DNA from: Nepenthes gracilis
Lineage: Eukaryota > Streptophyta > Magnoliopsida > Caryophyllales > Nepenthaceae
Assembly: GCA_033239525.1 (NCBI GenBank)
Contig: BSYO01000036.1
Location: forward strand, 8,826,126-8,890,125
Direction of reading: 5' to 3'
Length of the DNA: 64,000 nucleotides
Under the pieces are notes generated by a model. That model ran no database searches. It was not told where the DNA came from and saw only the letters and a program-made list of their open reading frames with translations. Below are positions 1 through 11,361 of the stretch, in pieces; within the stretch, counting starts at the first letter, position 1; every line of letters begins with the position of its first letter. Made by a program: the position numbers and the translations under genes.

Positions 1-371
1 CTTTTACCATGGCTTGAATCCTCTCCCATGACCGCGTAACTAATTCTAATAGAACAACAATACACAGAAGAACTCATCTATAGATAAACTCAGTTTGTTT
101 ATGAAACAAGCCTTGCTGTATTGTTGAACTTTGTTTATCTTACAACTCTAATAGTTTTTCTAGCAAAAATCATTTATTTAGTTTTATAAACAATTGCAGA
201 TGACATCTAATCAAGTTTTAGTCATAGATAGATAGATGGCTTGTAACTCAATATTTTAGTATTTTAAATTTAGTTAGTATTAAATATATCTGAACAGCCC
301 TACGTCTGTTCATACATGTGGTGCATTCTTTTGACATTCATAAATAACCTGATATAGACGCCTTCCTCACC

Positions 372-380
372 TATAATATA
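372..380 (+). promoter_or_regulatory. TATA-like box upstream of the DUF1997 gene
   Basis: A TATAATATA stretch lies about 220 bp upstream of the ATG chosen for the first gene, in otherwise AT-rich DNA. It could be the core promoter with a long 5' UTR, but AT-rich plant DNA yields such strings by chance and no other promoter element is evident. Confidence 0.25.
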
Positions 381-597
381 GATTAGGAGGAGATCCCTAA
401 AAAGACAAATGGCGGAACCACCCGCAACAATTTCTTTGCGTCTTCTCTTGTTTAACGTACCAGCAAAGTCACACAAAACTTGCTACATAACTTCATGAAT
501 CAAGAACTTCGCTTCTCATATACTCTCTGTGAACAGAAAATCAAACACACAACAAGAACTCAGACTCCCATCTTCCCTCAACCCTAAACACAGACAA

Positions 598-1489
598 ATG
601 GATTGCAGCCATTTTAACACCACGATCACTGGTATTCTAGGTAGAACCCCGAGAACGAGGGCCCTCGGCATCTCATGTCTATCTCCAGCAAGCAGAAACA
701 GGTTTGATGTTCACAAGGTAATCACCTTATCATCTCCAACATCCCACAATCAAAACCCACGAAAACGTGCTGCTCATATTGCACCGGCATCGAAAACTGG
801 CACGCAGAGTGTCAGAATCAAGACGCTGGATGGCTGCAAGATCGGAATTTCCAACTATACCTTTGAATATAATGCTATCGGAGGCGGAGGGACTGGGTAT
901 GTGACGAAGGATGAAGACGGGAGATTGAACGAAAGTGTTTACATCAGTTTCGACCAGAAAACGGTGCACATTCCGCCGGTGAATAGTGCGACAGCTACGG
1001 TATACGGCTGGCCATTTCCGCCCTTCATGAGTATTGAAATCGTCCCGGAAACTCTCCAAGGAAACATCAATGAAAAATCTGGCAAGGTAGGATATACAAT
1101 CCTAGAAAAACCATGAAATTACCTCCGCCGTGCCAAAAACACAAATTTATAAGCTATTATACAACTCTAATAAGAGACAATCTAATAATTTGCAACGTGA
1201 TTTTCTGATTGCCGTTTCGTAGGTTGATTTTAAACTGAAGGCCAATTTCTGGTTTTCCATTGGGAATGGCTACAAGGCGCCTCCTCTTATGGTGGAGACG
1301 GTGCTGACATCCGAAGAGTCGCAAGGAATGAAAAGGAGGACAAGAGGAAGGAGGTTGAACAGAGATGGAAAGTGCAGGCTGGTTGGAGTTGCAAGGCTTA
1401 ATCCGATCAAAGACAGCTACATGAATTCTCTTCTCGGTCTTCCTACCGAATGTGTCACCGAAATGAATGCTATAATATCCTTTTTCTAG
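598..1489 (+). CDS. DUF1997 family protein, two exons, probably plastid-targeted
   Basis: The only host gene I can support. Exon 1 is 598-1086 and exon 2 is 1223-1489. The intron (1087-1222) begins GTAGGA after AAG and ends in TTTCGTAG. The phase is 0 and the join gives 251 residues. I chose ATG 598 because the frame opens upstream only through a GTG at 529. Residues 1-60 are rich in Ser, Thr and Arg with almost no acidic residues, as in a chloroplast transit peptide. From about residue 67 the protein matches what I know of plant and cyanobacterial DUF1997 proteins: VRIKTLDGCKI, a Gly-rich turn, IPPVNSATATV, then after the splice APPLMVETVLTSEES, GKCRLVGVA and LPTECVTEMNA. Its biochemical function is unknown. 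Both exons are open and the splice restores one continuous domain, so it looks intact. A retrotransposon begins about 180 bp after the stop. Expression cannot be judged from sequence. Confidence 0.85.
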
Positions 1490-1669
1490 CTTTTCCTTCA
1501 CTTCTTCAACAATCAGTCTCATTTCTGTAAACTCATGGGGGACACAAACAGTCAACGAAAAAGGAATGAAAGGTAATATCTTGGTCCATAATTGATTAGC
1601 TTAGTATTTTGGATTCAAAATGATGTCCATGGCAAATAAGGAAGCTCTATAGAAATCCAAATTTAAAAA
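1490..1669. other. 3' flank of the DUF1997 gene
   Basis: AT-rich DNA between the gene's stop codon and the first LTR. It must hold the 3' UTR and polyadenylation site, but no single signal stands out. AAAAA at 1665-1669 is the left target-site duplication of the next element. Confidence 0.4.
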
Positions 1670-2408
1670 TATTGGGTTATGGATCACTCCGGTATGAGCT
1701 CATACTCATTTGACATGTCATTTGGTGGTTTGAACGAAATATACAAATATCGTAGTAATATTATGAAAATTTTAAATTAGAAGAGATTTGATTATCTTTA
1801 ATTAGGAAAGATTTTGATAAAATTATTTCCTAATTTGGAGATATTATTAATTATGAAAAATTTTGAGATATTATTTTCTAATTTAGAGATATCATTAATT
1901 GGGAAATTATATTTCCTTCCTAATTAACCTAGGATAAAAATTCTATATAAAGGAGCCTAATACTTATATTAGAGATATGTATTTAAGCAATCATTCATGA
2001 GTTAAATGAAAAAGGAGAGAAAGAGAGAGAAAATGGATAAGAGAAATATTTGATCATCTGGTAGAGTGTCAGATCATGTTTCAATTTTCACAAACTTTAG
2101 GTATGCTATTCTTGGAATTACAAGAATGTCTTTACCGATCATATTTTTACTATTATACTTATTGTTACTTAATCTATTTGTTACAAGACGACTAATCCTT
2201 ATAGGATTTGTATAACCAGCACTTTTATAATGAATTTATTCAAAATTTATCATATAATTTTTTTCTTAATTGAAAAGGGTTTTTCGAATAAAAAAAGTTA
2301 TACATTGTTGTATTCTTTATACTCACAAGTTTGGTAGCCCACGGTTGACAGGGGGTTTGGGTTTTGTTCTATTAGACCAGTTGTGTATATCCGGATCAAA
2401 TCTCAACA
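1670..2408 (+). repeat. 5' LTR of the gag-only Copia element
   Basis: Begins TATTGGG, apparently a mutated TGTTGGG, and ends CTCAACA. It aligns along its length with 3958-4705. Shared landmarks are the GTTATGG/GTTATATG start, the ATATAAAGGAGC-like TATA region near 1946, a purine-rich GAGAGAAAGAGAGAG run near 2015, and ACAAGTTTGGTAGC near the 3' end. Confidence 0.8.
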
Positions 2409-2426
2409 AATGATATTAGAGAGAAG
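2409..2426 (+). promoter_or_regulatory. Primer-binding site, initiator-Met tRNA type
   Basis: AATGATATTAGAGAG directly follows the LTR. It is a degenerate form of the TGGTATCAGAG complement to plant initiator tRNA-Met used by most Copia elements. Confidence 0.6.
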
Positions 2427-2444
2427 TTGTAAAACTTTAATTTG

Positions 2445-3900
2445 ATGGCATCAATGTCAAGGAGTCTGCCATTCTTTGTTGAGCAATTTAATTAGCAAAA
2501 AAATAGTTTTATTCTTTAGTAAGAAAGGATGAAAGATATTTCAACTCAAAAAGAAATGGTAAAAATACTTTGAAACAAGGAAGATAAACCTGAGAATATA
2601 ACGAAGTAGGAGTGACAAGATAAGAGGGATCTTACTAATTATACTATCAAGTTGTATCTCATAATAATATTCTTCAGGAGGTCATTAGCTTGTCGGTTCC
2701 AACAGTGGCCTAGATAAAGTTTAACAGTCAATATAAATCCAAATCCTTAATAACGAGATTGTATGTGAAGAAAAAGTTCTATAACCTACGTTCGTCGGAA
2801 TGGGAAAGTTTTGAGAAGTACCTAGATGAGTTCAACCAAATTTTAACGTAAATGTCAGCACTTGATGAAAAGATCAATAAAGAAGACAAGGCGTTGGTAT
2901 TGCTGGCTTCTTTATAGGTCTTGTACGATCATATTGTCACGACGCTATTGTTTGGAAAAGACAAGCTCAAAGTACATAATGTCATCGCTTCTTCACTTAC
3001 AAATGAGTCAAGGTAGGAAGGAAGCGTTAAGGATTCAAGGAAGTCAAGTCTTTTGGCATTCACTAGTATTTGAGGACACAAGAGATTGAGGGATTGAGAT
3101 GACAAATTGGAGAGTAGTAATAGTCGGACCAAGTTTTAAGATAAAAAATACTTCAATTGTGGCAAGAAGGGTCATATAAAGTGAGATTACCCCAAAAGGA
3201 AGTAAGAAAATGAGGGTAGAGGAGAACATCAAGAGAGGAGGGATTATGATGATGATGATTGGGTCTCTATCGCTTCTTACAGAGACTTTCTAGTTATCCA
3301 CGTAGGGGAAACACAAAGATTTTCGAATTAAGAGACAAATTAGGTGATGGATAACGGTTCCTCACATCATACAATATCGAAGAAGTTCCTTTCCACCATG
3401 TACACACATGGGGACCATAAGGTATTGAAAATGAAAAACGATGGTTCGTCAAGGGTTGTTGGGATTAGGAATATTAGCTTGCGGACAAGCAACAGGAAAA
3501 AGCTCGTGTTGAAGGGGTAAGATATGTCCCAAATTTATAGTTGAATATGATTTTAATCGAAAAGTTTGACGAAAAAGGTTTTTACATAGTGTTTGAAAAA
3601 TGCCAGTGAAAACTCAACAAAGGTATTTCGGTTGTAAAAAAGAAAAGCAAGCGATCAAGTTGGCACTTGATAAAGGTTTCGATTGTCAATGATAACGTCA
3701 AGGTGACCAACGGGAGTATTGGTTAAGGTGGCAAAACGAAGAAACTAAGAAGGAATGCATGGGGGAATGATTCTGCTACTAAGGAGAAGTTGAAAGGAAG
3801 TGAAAATACTCTAGATTCGGTGGAGCAAAGAAGGGTATTATTCAAGATTGTGGAAGCCAATGCTAGGATCATATTTTAAAAAAATATTGTCGAAAGGTAG
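2445..3900 (+). pseudogene. Copia Gag (UBN2) with zinc-knuckle and protease relics
   Basis: Stop codons and frameshifts break this region, but successive frames read as Copia Gag: LINYTIKLYL-like near 2640, EKYLDEFNQILT near 2815, then EDKALVLLAS and YDHIVTTLLF to about 2950. At 3150-3195 a zinc knuckle reads YFNCGKKGHIK-stop-DY, so the first and last Cys of CX2CX4HX4C are lost. At about 3344-3400 a Copia protease active-site region reads MDNGSSHHT, where DSG would be usual. After about 3550 nothing of integrase or RT is recognisable. Gag is the structural core of the virus-like particle. This copy cannot make a full protein. The parallel reading at 14922 confirms the identification. Confidence 0.7.
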
Positions 3901-3957
3901 GCGATGACGGTCATTGCTGAAAGCAAAAAATCCCCCACATTGTTATAAGGAAAAGTT

Positions 3958-4705
3958 TGTTAAGTTATATGTCACTTCCATGTGGGTCCATAGCATTTTA
4001 ATATGTCTTTTGGTGGTTCAAACTATATCACACGGATATCGTACTGATATCATGAATTTTTTAAATTAGAAAATATTTGATTCTTTTTTATTAAACAATA
4101 TTTTTGTGAAATGATTTTGATAATTTAGAAATATCATTGATTTGGAAAGATTTTAAGAGATTATTTCCTAATTTAGAGATATTAATGAATAGGAAATTAG
4201 ATTTCCTTTCTAATTAACCTATGGTAAAAATTTTATATAAATTGGTCTAACTTTTATGTTAGAGATAAGCAATCAAATATTTGAGCAATCATTTATGAGT
4301 TAAATGAAAATGGAGAGAAAGAGAGAGAAAATGGAGAAGAAGAATTTTTGAGCATCCAGTAGCGTGTTAAATTATGTTCAATTCTCCATCAAGCTTAGAT
4401 ACGCTATTGTTAGAGTTGCAAAAAACATCTTTATAGGTCATATTTCTACTATTATTGCTTGATCTATTTATTATAAGACGTCTAATCATTATATTTATAG
4501 GGTTTGTGTGACCAATATTTTTATAGTAGATTTATTCGACATTTATCCCATAATTTTTTGCTTAATTGAAAATGATTTTTCATATTAAAATCATTGTATA
4601 TTGTTATATTTCTTATATACACAAGTTTGATAGCTAAAAGTTGATGAGGGGTTCGGATTTTGTTTTGCAATGCCGGCTTGTATATATTTGAGCTGAATCC
4701 GAACA
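3958..4705 (+). repeat. 3' LTR of the gag-only Copia element
   Basis: Begins TGTTAAG and ends CGAACA. It is collinear with the 5' LTR at 1670-2408, with scattered substitutions and small indels. AAAAA follows at 4706-4710. Confidence 0.8.
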
Positions 4706-4710
4706 AAAAA

Positions 4711-5356
4711 TACTCATTGCATCCACTTGGTCATACAAAGAATGCGTCATTGATTCACCGTTAAGTTTTAAAACTTGGAACAAGCCCAAAATCAAAAACC
4801 CCAAAATTCAACCAAAATATGTAAAAGAAACAACTATATACTAACTGTATACCCAAAATTCAGCTGGCTGAAAGCTGCACCTCGTGAAGACACCAAAATC
4901 CGTGAGAAATTTCGACAGAAGGCAGAAAGGAATTGAAGAAAATGGCAGGAGGGAGGCGGCAAGCAGGGAACTGGCGGAAGAACAGAACCAGGCAAACGGC
5001 AGCCAAAGACGAATTTGTTTCAAAGGGGCGGGCCCCTATGGATCCCACCGACAGTCTCACCAAAACAAGTAAAATTGTTTGACACTTCAAACCAAGCAAG
5101 CCTACAAAGTCAATTGTAGTTACTTAAAGATTTTCTTCTGTCTAGAAGCCTTGGCTTCGAATTTCAAACTCCAAAATCCCCACATTACATTTTCAACAAA
5201 TGGAATTGACAATTCAGAGAAATTAAGATAATAATATTGATGAGTATCTAATTTTAGATTTATTTGGAATGATAATCACTCAAAGCGTGATCCATATCTA
5301 AATAACATAACTTGGATCTTGTGACATACAAACAATAAAGTCAAGAGGTTCGAGTG
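4711..5356. other. Intergenic DNA, no gene seen
   Basis: A somewhat GC-richer patch at 4850-5070 gives short overlapping open frames on both strands, none resembling a family I know. The rest is AT-rich. The right end abuts the target-site duplication of the LARD element. Confidence 0.5.
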
Positions 5357-5361
5357 CTGCT

Positions 5362-7893
5362 TGTGAGGTTCTGGGTTAAGACTATAATAATTAGAAGGTA
5401 ATTAAGTTAACATAGGTGTATTATGGTCAAAAGGTGTGGGAGGAATCGGATTAAAAAGCTCAAAGAGCCGGAATCGGTAAATCGGGAACGAAACTATAAA
5501 CCGTGAAATGTTACTTTGTAAATAAGATTTTGGATTTTAAATTATGATAATCATGACTTATTAAGATTGTATAATCAAAAATAAGGTCCAAGGATGTGAA
5601 AGATTGGGTTAGAATGGTCAAAACGGGTCCCGAACGGCGAAAACGCGACATAGGCTTGCTGCAGGCTTACCGCGGGCAAGACCTGCGCCCTCCGTGCGCT
5701 CAAGCCCACCTATCGAGCCCAAAATCAAGATTTGCCCGCGCTCGCTGCGCGCTCGCCGTGTGCTTGAGCCGACGATGGCCGAATGCTTGTGCTCACCGCG
5801 TGCTCGACTGCAAGTCTGTTTTAAAGCCGCGTCGTGCTTCTTTTTCCTCATTTTATCCACCAGCCAAGAAGCTTCTAGAGAGAGAGAGAGCACCGGTTCT
5901 AGTGAGAGAAGGGAGGAGATCGAGGTCGTGGAGTCCAAATCCGTCCGAGAGCTGGTTATAAAGGTGAAAGTACGCATCGAGGCAAGTATTCTCATACTCA
6001 CTTCTCGTTCCCCTTCGATATTTTGCTTGATTTTATTAGATATTCTTGTGTCGATACCCACTATAAATGTTAGAATCATGAAACTCAAGATTAATGACCA
6101 AGGAATATGTAGTTATTTGTCCGAATCGTGTCCGATCCACTCAGTTTGGTTTCACCGAAACCCTAACCCCTAAAAATTGGGGATTTTCCATTTTCCTTCA
6201 GTGTATCATGAAATTGACCTCAAAATGTGAATCACCACGTCTTAAATACGTATGTATATCGACCGGGCGTCCGATTTCACAAGAACAGACCCATTCGCGG
6301 CTTTCAAACGTTCTAAAATGCCACTGTTACTGTTCACCCGAGGTATAATGTAAAGTTTGCATGCTTTTACCCTATTTAATTGTTATAAGAAGTATATCTA
6401 ACTGATTATATTTGAATGTAAGCTTGAAATTATGAATTTGTGCATTGATTGCAATGAAACGGGCTCCGGAGGACCCCGATGTGATATTGGCTCATCGATA
6501 GAAAGAAATTCCAATCTCTCATGAACTTTGGTAATCATATGTATAATTGAATCGCTAAAAATGCTTAAGTTCCAAGTGAGATGAGAACCGAACGAGTAAA
6601 CGGAGGGAAGTCCACCATGTGATATGTGAATGATGGAACCTCCCAAATGGTAGGAAATATGGTAAATTGGATATGGTGGACTTTTCCTCAAATGGAAATG
6701 GAAATAAAATAATAAAACTAGGACCATGGACTTATGTTCATTGGGTAGTATTCTCTGACTTGTCACGCCCATCTCGGTAGAAACCCTAAGAATACTTTGG
6801 CCACGTATTCTGGTCGCTTGTGTGAGTGGGTGATATCCGTGGCACGCCTTAGGATACTATTGTGGAAGAACGAGGAACTGCCCTAGTACCCCGGGAAAAT
6901 GGGGCGTTTATTGGGCCCGTCTACAGGCATGATATGTAGATGACCCCCCAGTTGGGTCTAAGAATAAGTCCTCACGGCCTTAGATCTTGTGGAGTATCAT
7001 GATCATTTCCTCGTTCTCTCGCATCGCTGCTAGTACGATCTATTGGCCCTGGTCCGCAAAGATTAAAGTAAATTGATAAATGCACTAAAGCATGTTCAAA
7101 TGGCAATCAAAGGTTCCAAAACATGATAAATGGCAAATCGGTACTTCTAAATGTTCCTTTCCTCTCAGGTTTCATTGTCTTTTGAATGCATGTTGCCCCT
7201 TTTCATTATCATATTCATATTTCTTTACAGTTTGATAGTGACGTGTGATTTCACTTGCTGAGCTGTACGCTCACTCTTACTGTTTTCTCCTCCCAAGTGA
7301 GAGTATTAAGTTGGCGCCTGATTAATTAGAGTAAGGAAAGGGACTCGCTTAAGGAGATTAGTCGAATGTCAAAAGCCTGAAGTTTTAGTTACATCTAATG
7401 TACTAAATGTAAACGGCATGATAGTTTAATGTGATTTGTTATTATTTTATGGTTATTGTAGTGCTTCCGTAGGTGACTTATGGATTTAGTTCTGCTTCCG
7501 CATTTATTTGAATGTATAGATTTTTGTTTAGGCCTTGTGGCATCTCTCTTGAGCTAACGCTGTGTTTAAATACACTGCGTTGGAGCCACGAATTGTATGT
7601 GACTTTTGGATCCTGTGATGTGCTGTGATTGGATTGATGTATAATGTTGGGACTTGAAGCTGGGATGTGTAGTTTTGTGTGTAGTTGAAATCTAATGTTG
7701 ATTATTGGGTTTATTTGGATATATTTTGTGTATTGTACAGGGTTATACAGGTGTTTGTATTTTGGTAAATATCTGATTTACAAACAAAACTTTGCCCAAT
7801 TTTTCTGCAAGAATTTATAATTCTAATTATGGACATTAGTTTATGTTATTATTGATGGAGGGTTATTTAAGGAAAATAACCTGGTCTGTCACA
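5362..7893 (+). repeat. 5' LTR of LARD copy 1
   Basis: Aligns with 11362-13883 from first to last base. Landmarks are a GC-rich block with CTCGAG-like boxes at 5690-5815, a TTTTAAAG box near 5818 in the position of the TATA box in the second LARD, a GA-rich leader at 5876-5915, and the terminal GGTTATTTAAGGAAAATAACC inverted motif before GTCACA. Short open frames inside it on both strands are chance products of the GC-rich block. Confidence 0.9.
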
Positions 7894-7907
7894 GTTGGTA
7901 TTAGAGA
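7894..7907 (+). promoter_or_regulatory. Primer-binding site of LARD copy 1
   Basis: GTTGGTATTAGAG directly follows the LTR end. It matches the TGGTATCAGAG complement of initiator tRNA-Met at all but one position. The second LARD has GTTGTATCAGAG at the same place. Confidence 0.7.
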
Positions 7908-10900
7908 AAAGAGATGCCTTAGGTTTGATCTGAATCGTATGCGGAAGTTTAGGCTAGATTAAGATTGATCGAATAAGTAAATAACGGTGTTTGGTGATTA
8001 AGCTAGTCCAAGTAGTTTTGGTTACCCCCAATCCCAATGACTTAGGCTTGCACTAAATTAAGAGTGATGATTTAGTTCAATTGGCTAGCTTATGTGTCCT
8101 AGCTATCAAGGAGTTACTTAATGCAAAATGTCTCGGTCTCAAGGAAATATTAGTAGTGGCTCTTAGACGGGGACTACTAATATTAGTGACTAGTTGTAGG
8201 GTCGAGAGGAAGATGGTGTGTAGAGACACCTTAGTGTTGGAATTTGATTGGTATCAATTGGGTTCTTGAATTGATCAGTGTTGATTTGAGGCCTAGGTTA
8301 ATTAATCTCAATTTGAGGTTTAAGTTCGATCTGCTGTGGATTGAAGTCCTTAGGCTAGTAATTCGTTAAGAAGGGTTGCCTGATCAACCTAGCAAGTGTA
8401 ATGAATAGGGTAGAGCCATCGGCTCGAGATTGGTATGACTGGAGTAAATTTCGGGTATATCAAGTCCTAAGATGACAATGCATGATTGTTTTGGAAAAAT
8501 GCTTAAGTGTTTGGACTTTTGGATAGCCTCGGGTTATATTGAGGTTGACAATGCGGATTTTTAGACTTAAGATTGCATTGCGGTGACCCCATGTCTGGTA
8601 GAAGGTATGGCGTGTTGCCCCATGTTAGATAGGAAGTGAAGTTGGCCTCGATTAGTTGATGTGAAGAAGATTATGGGTCTTGAGGATTAAGAGGTATTAG
8701 CCTATGTGCTTATGGAAGTTTAAGGATGAATACTTTGTTTTGATGAGACTCTCGGGAGCATGTTTCAATAATGGTTGGTTTGATTGCAAAATTTAGGGAT
8801 GTCCTTATCCAGGGACGGGCGGCGAAGAGGTTCAGTGTTCTAAATCATGGTTCTAAGGTATTAACTTAAAATATTAAGTGCTACCTGACGCGATAGGAGG
8901 TAAGGCCCTTGGGCTTAATATTATAATCTGGTGTCGTTTTGGGGATTCCAAACCCATGTTTGCATTGTGTTTTGAGTTATGTGTAATTGGAAGACCTAAG
9001 CTTCGTAATAGCGGCAAAGGTGACCTAGTACTTGGAAGGACAAAAGATATATCAAAGTGGATGTTTATGTACGAATCTTGGAATTGAATTATGTGATTTT
9101 GGGTATGAACTTGAGCCAGCTAAGGTACCAAGTCTTAATTTGATCTTAATAGTAGTTCGATGGGCAAACTGCAGTGCTATTACTGTTAGATTGGTAAAGG
9201 ATGACATCTGGCAATCGAGTTGTTGGATCTAAGGCATAGGTTTGAATTGATCAAGGTATCAAGAGATTGTTGACGTCTTCCTGTGGAACATTCAATGAGA
9301 ATCTGCGTTAAGTCTAATTAGTATATGCGGCCACATCTTGAAGTTATTTTGTAGTCATTGAGGGGCTTCGTCCGTGTGACTATTTGAGGATGATTATAGA
9401 AGGAAGATTAGGTTGACTTATCTGTTGACCGATAATTCGAGGTTGTGTTGAAATCGACGGTGATCGTTGAGAGTTCCATGCAGAGCCGTGGAAGTATAGG
9501 CTTTGGTATCATTGTGAAATACCCCGGACCGATAAGGTTGTTTATGAATTTCAAAAATAGGGTGGCCTAGGAGATTGATGATTTGTCAAACGGACCTTGT
9601 GAATGGATAAGGGAATTACGTGGGCCGTTGTAAAGGCTTGACGATTTCTAAGATCGATTTGGGTCCACAGCGTGTTAATTGTGGATTAATAGAAGTGGTA
9701 GCCCTGGTGGTATTCGGGATGAGGATATGGCCACTATGAAGCCTAGAAAACGCCGTTTGGGTTTTGTAGGTCCATCGGTGTTTCATGAAATTTTATGGGT
9801 TGGATCTTTTGGCCATATTCGGGCCTATGTTGAGGTGACTTCATAGATAAATTCAAAGGAATGCGAGTTTAGTGGAGAAAATGCCCTATTAAGCTTGTAG
9901 CTCTTTGGTAGTATGATCTTGGGATCTATAAGATTTTAAGTGATGGCTATTGGAAAGACCTATTAGTGTCATGAAAGCGTATGGTCATCTTGGGTCTAAC
10001 TGAAGTTATTAAGTGGTCCGACAATTATTCTTCGAGGACTACAATTCAAGTGAGACATTTGGCTTAGAGAGATTTATAATGGTTAGAACGAAAGATAAAC
10101 GGTAGTTTTTGGAGATCGGATGGGGGTAATTAACGTTCATGTCATTTGGGTTGATCCCTTGATGGGTCGGTAAGTTATCGTGGAATGTAATGCATTTGAG
10201 AAACGTTAAGGTTATGTTACTCTCACGTCATGATAGGTGGATACCTTTGATTTAAGTGGGGGAGAAGTTCATGATTAGTGTTAACCCATATGTAAGTCAG
10301 AATTTACAATTGAAGTCTCCGCTTTGAGAACTTATGGCTTTGCCTTTAAAGATAGTCATTACCTAAAGTTTTATGAGCAAAATAGTTGTACCATTAAAAA
10401 GGATGATCATATGATATTGCATGTGGACAGACCTGTTTAAAGGTTGAGAAAGTGAACCTCGGTGTTTTCATTGGGAAAGCAGGCATCAATGTTGGCAATT
10501 AATGCTGTGTGTCTTTGGACTTGTATGTCTTTGAAGTTTCATAGGAGATGTGAAAGATAAATCGCGAGTAAGTCCAAATGATTGGGTAATAGGATGCCAT
10601 GTTCTTGAATTGGGAGACAAAACCATATTCGATGTTTGGGAGCTAGGAGTTCATGAAATATGAAGTCCTTATGATTTGTTTCAAGACGATTAGAGCGACC
10701 CACTTATCGTAATCATAGAAGACGTGTTTGGCTAAATCAGTTGGCTTATTGGCATGCCAACGGGATCTTGAGGTTACTAAGTAATTGGGATCTTAAGATT
10801 CTAGATAATGATTTAAAGTTATGTTGACTCTTCGGGTGATCATTATGACTTGTAACTCAGAATGTGGTTGTAGTTTGAGGATTGTGAAATTATCTTCATA

Positions 10901-11327
10901 ATATGACTATCCTAGAACTGTCTTAATCAGAGTAGCGCAACGTAAGCATTGTGAACCCATGGCTCAGAGATTTAAAAATAAGGTTGAGGTCCTTGTGCTC
11001 AAATTCTTTTGAAGCTTGGAATGAACTGAAGTGAAAGTTCATTGGATTCGTTTGAAGAATCAGATTAAATTGGAGAAATGGACAGCATTATTGTAAGTCG
11101 CTTTTGAAATTCGGAGCATCGTTATAAGGTCTTCCTTGTATCGATGGTTGAGAAAATCAGTAAGTGTCTGGGTTGAGCCGTTCTGAGAGGCTAAGGATTT
11201 GTTTTGGTGATGAGGATTAGAATGATTCAAACGTTTGAGGTTTCCTAGAATAACAGTTGTCTGAGGGAATGATTTCTGATTGCGAGAAAGATTACCTGTG
11301 ATTATGAAAATTTGAGATTCGTTAAAT

Positions 11328-11361
11328 TTTGAGGACGAAATTTTTATAAGTGGGGGAGAGT
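11328..11361 (+). promoter_or_regulatory. Polyprotein-end relic and polypurine tract of LARD copy 1
   Basis: The frame at 11328 reads FEDEIFISGGE and then enters the LTR. AAGTGGGGGAGAG at 11349-11360 is the polypurine tract priming plus-strand synthesis, with the 3' LTR starting at 11362. The same arrangement occurs at 45578-45610 in the second LARD. Confidence 0.7.

Larger units (their letters stand above)
1670..4705 (+). mobile_element. Gag-only Copia retrotransposon (TR-GAG type)
   Basis: Two direct repeats of about 740 bp flank a 1.55-kb interior, and AAAAA stands on both outer sides (1665-1669, 4706-4710). The interior holds a broken Copia-type Gag (UBN2-like), a damaged zinc knuckle and a short protease relic, and then runs into the 3' LTR. 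Integrase, reverse transcriptase and RNase H are absent. This matches the known plant class of terminal-repeat elements with a GAG domain, which depend on autonomous relatives. The LTRs differ clearly from each other, so the insertion is not recent. A 5' fragment of a related element lies at 14374-15406 and a solo LTR of the family at 48412-49145. The TSD is homopolymeric and therefore weaker evidence than the repeat pair. Confidence 0.8.
7894..11361 (+). other. Non-coding interior of LARD copy 1
   Basis: About 3.5 kb with stops in every frame. The longest open stretches are 60-70 codons and show no motif. Collinear blocks resemble the interior of the second LARD: 8366-8470 with 43048-43150, 9745-9815 with 43728-43800, 10741-10775 with 44860-44895, and 10924-10995 with 45131-45203. 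Retention of sequence without coding capacity is typical of LARD interiors, which may carry packaging or dimerisation signals. That role is inference here. Confidence 0.7.

Noticed and set aside
1157..1555. A 132-codon minus-strand frame.
   Set aside because: It is opposite exon 2 and the intron of the DUF1997 gene, which has clear splice sites and a recognised domain.
6148..6170. CCCTAACCCCTAAA, resembling plant telomere repeats.
   Set aside because: It is a single occurrence conserved inside an LTR family (also 12149 and, reversed, 55442), with no tandem array.
5596..6348. Several overlapping open frames on both strands, repeated at 11660-12339.
   Set aside because: They lie inside the LARD LTRs, occur identically in both LTRs, and owe their length to the GC-rich promoter block. 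No protein motif is present.
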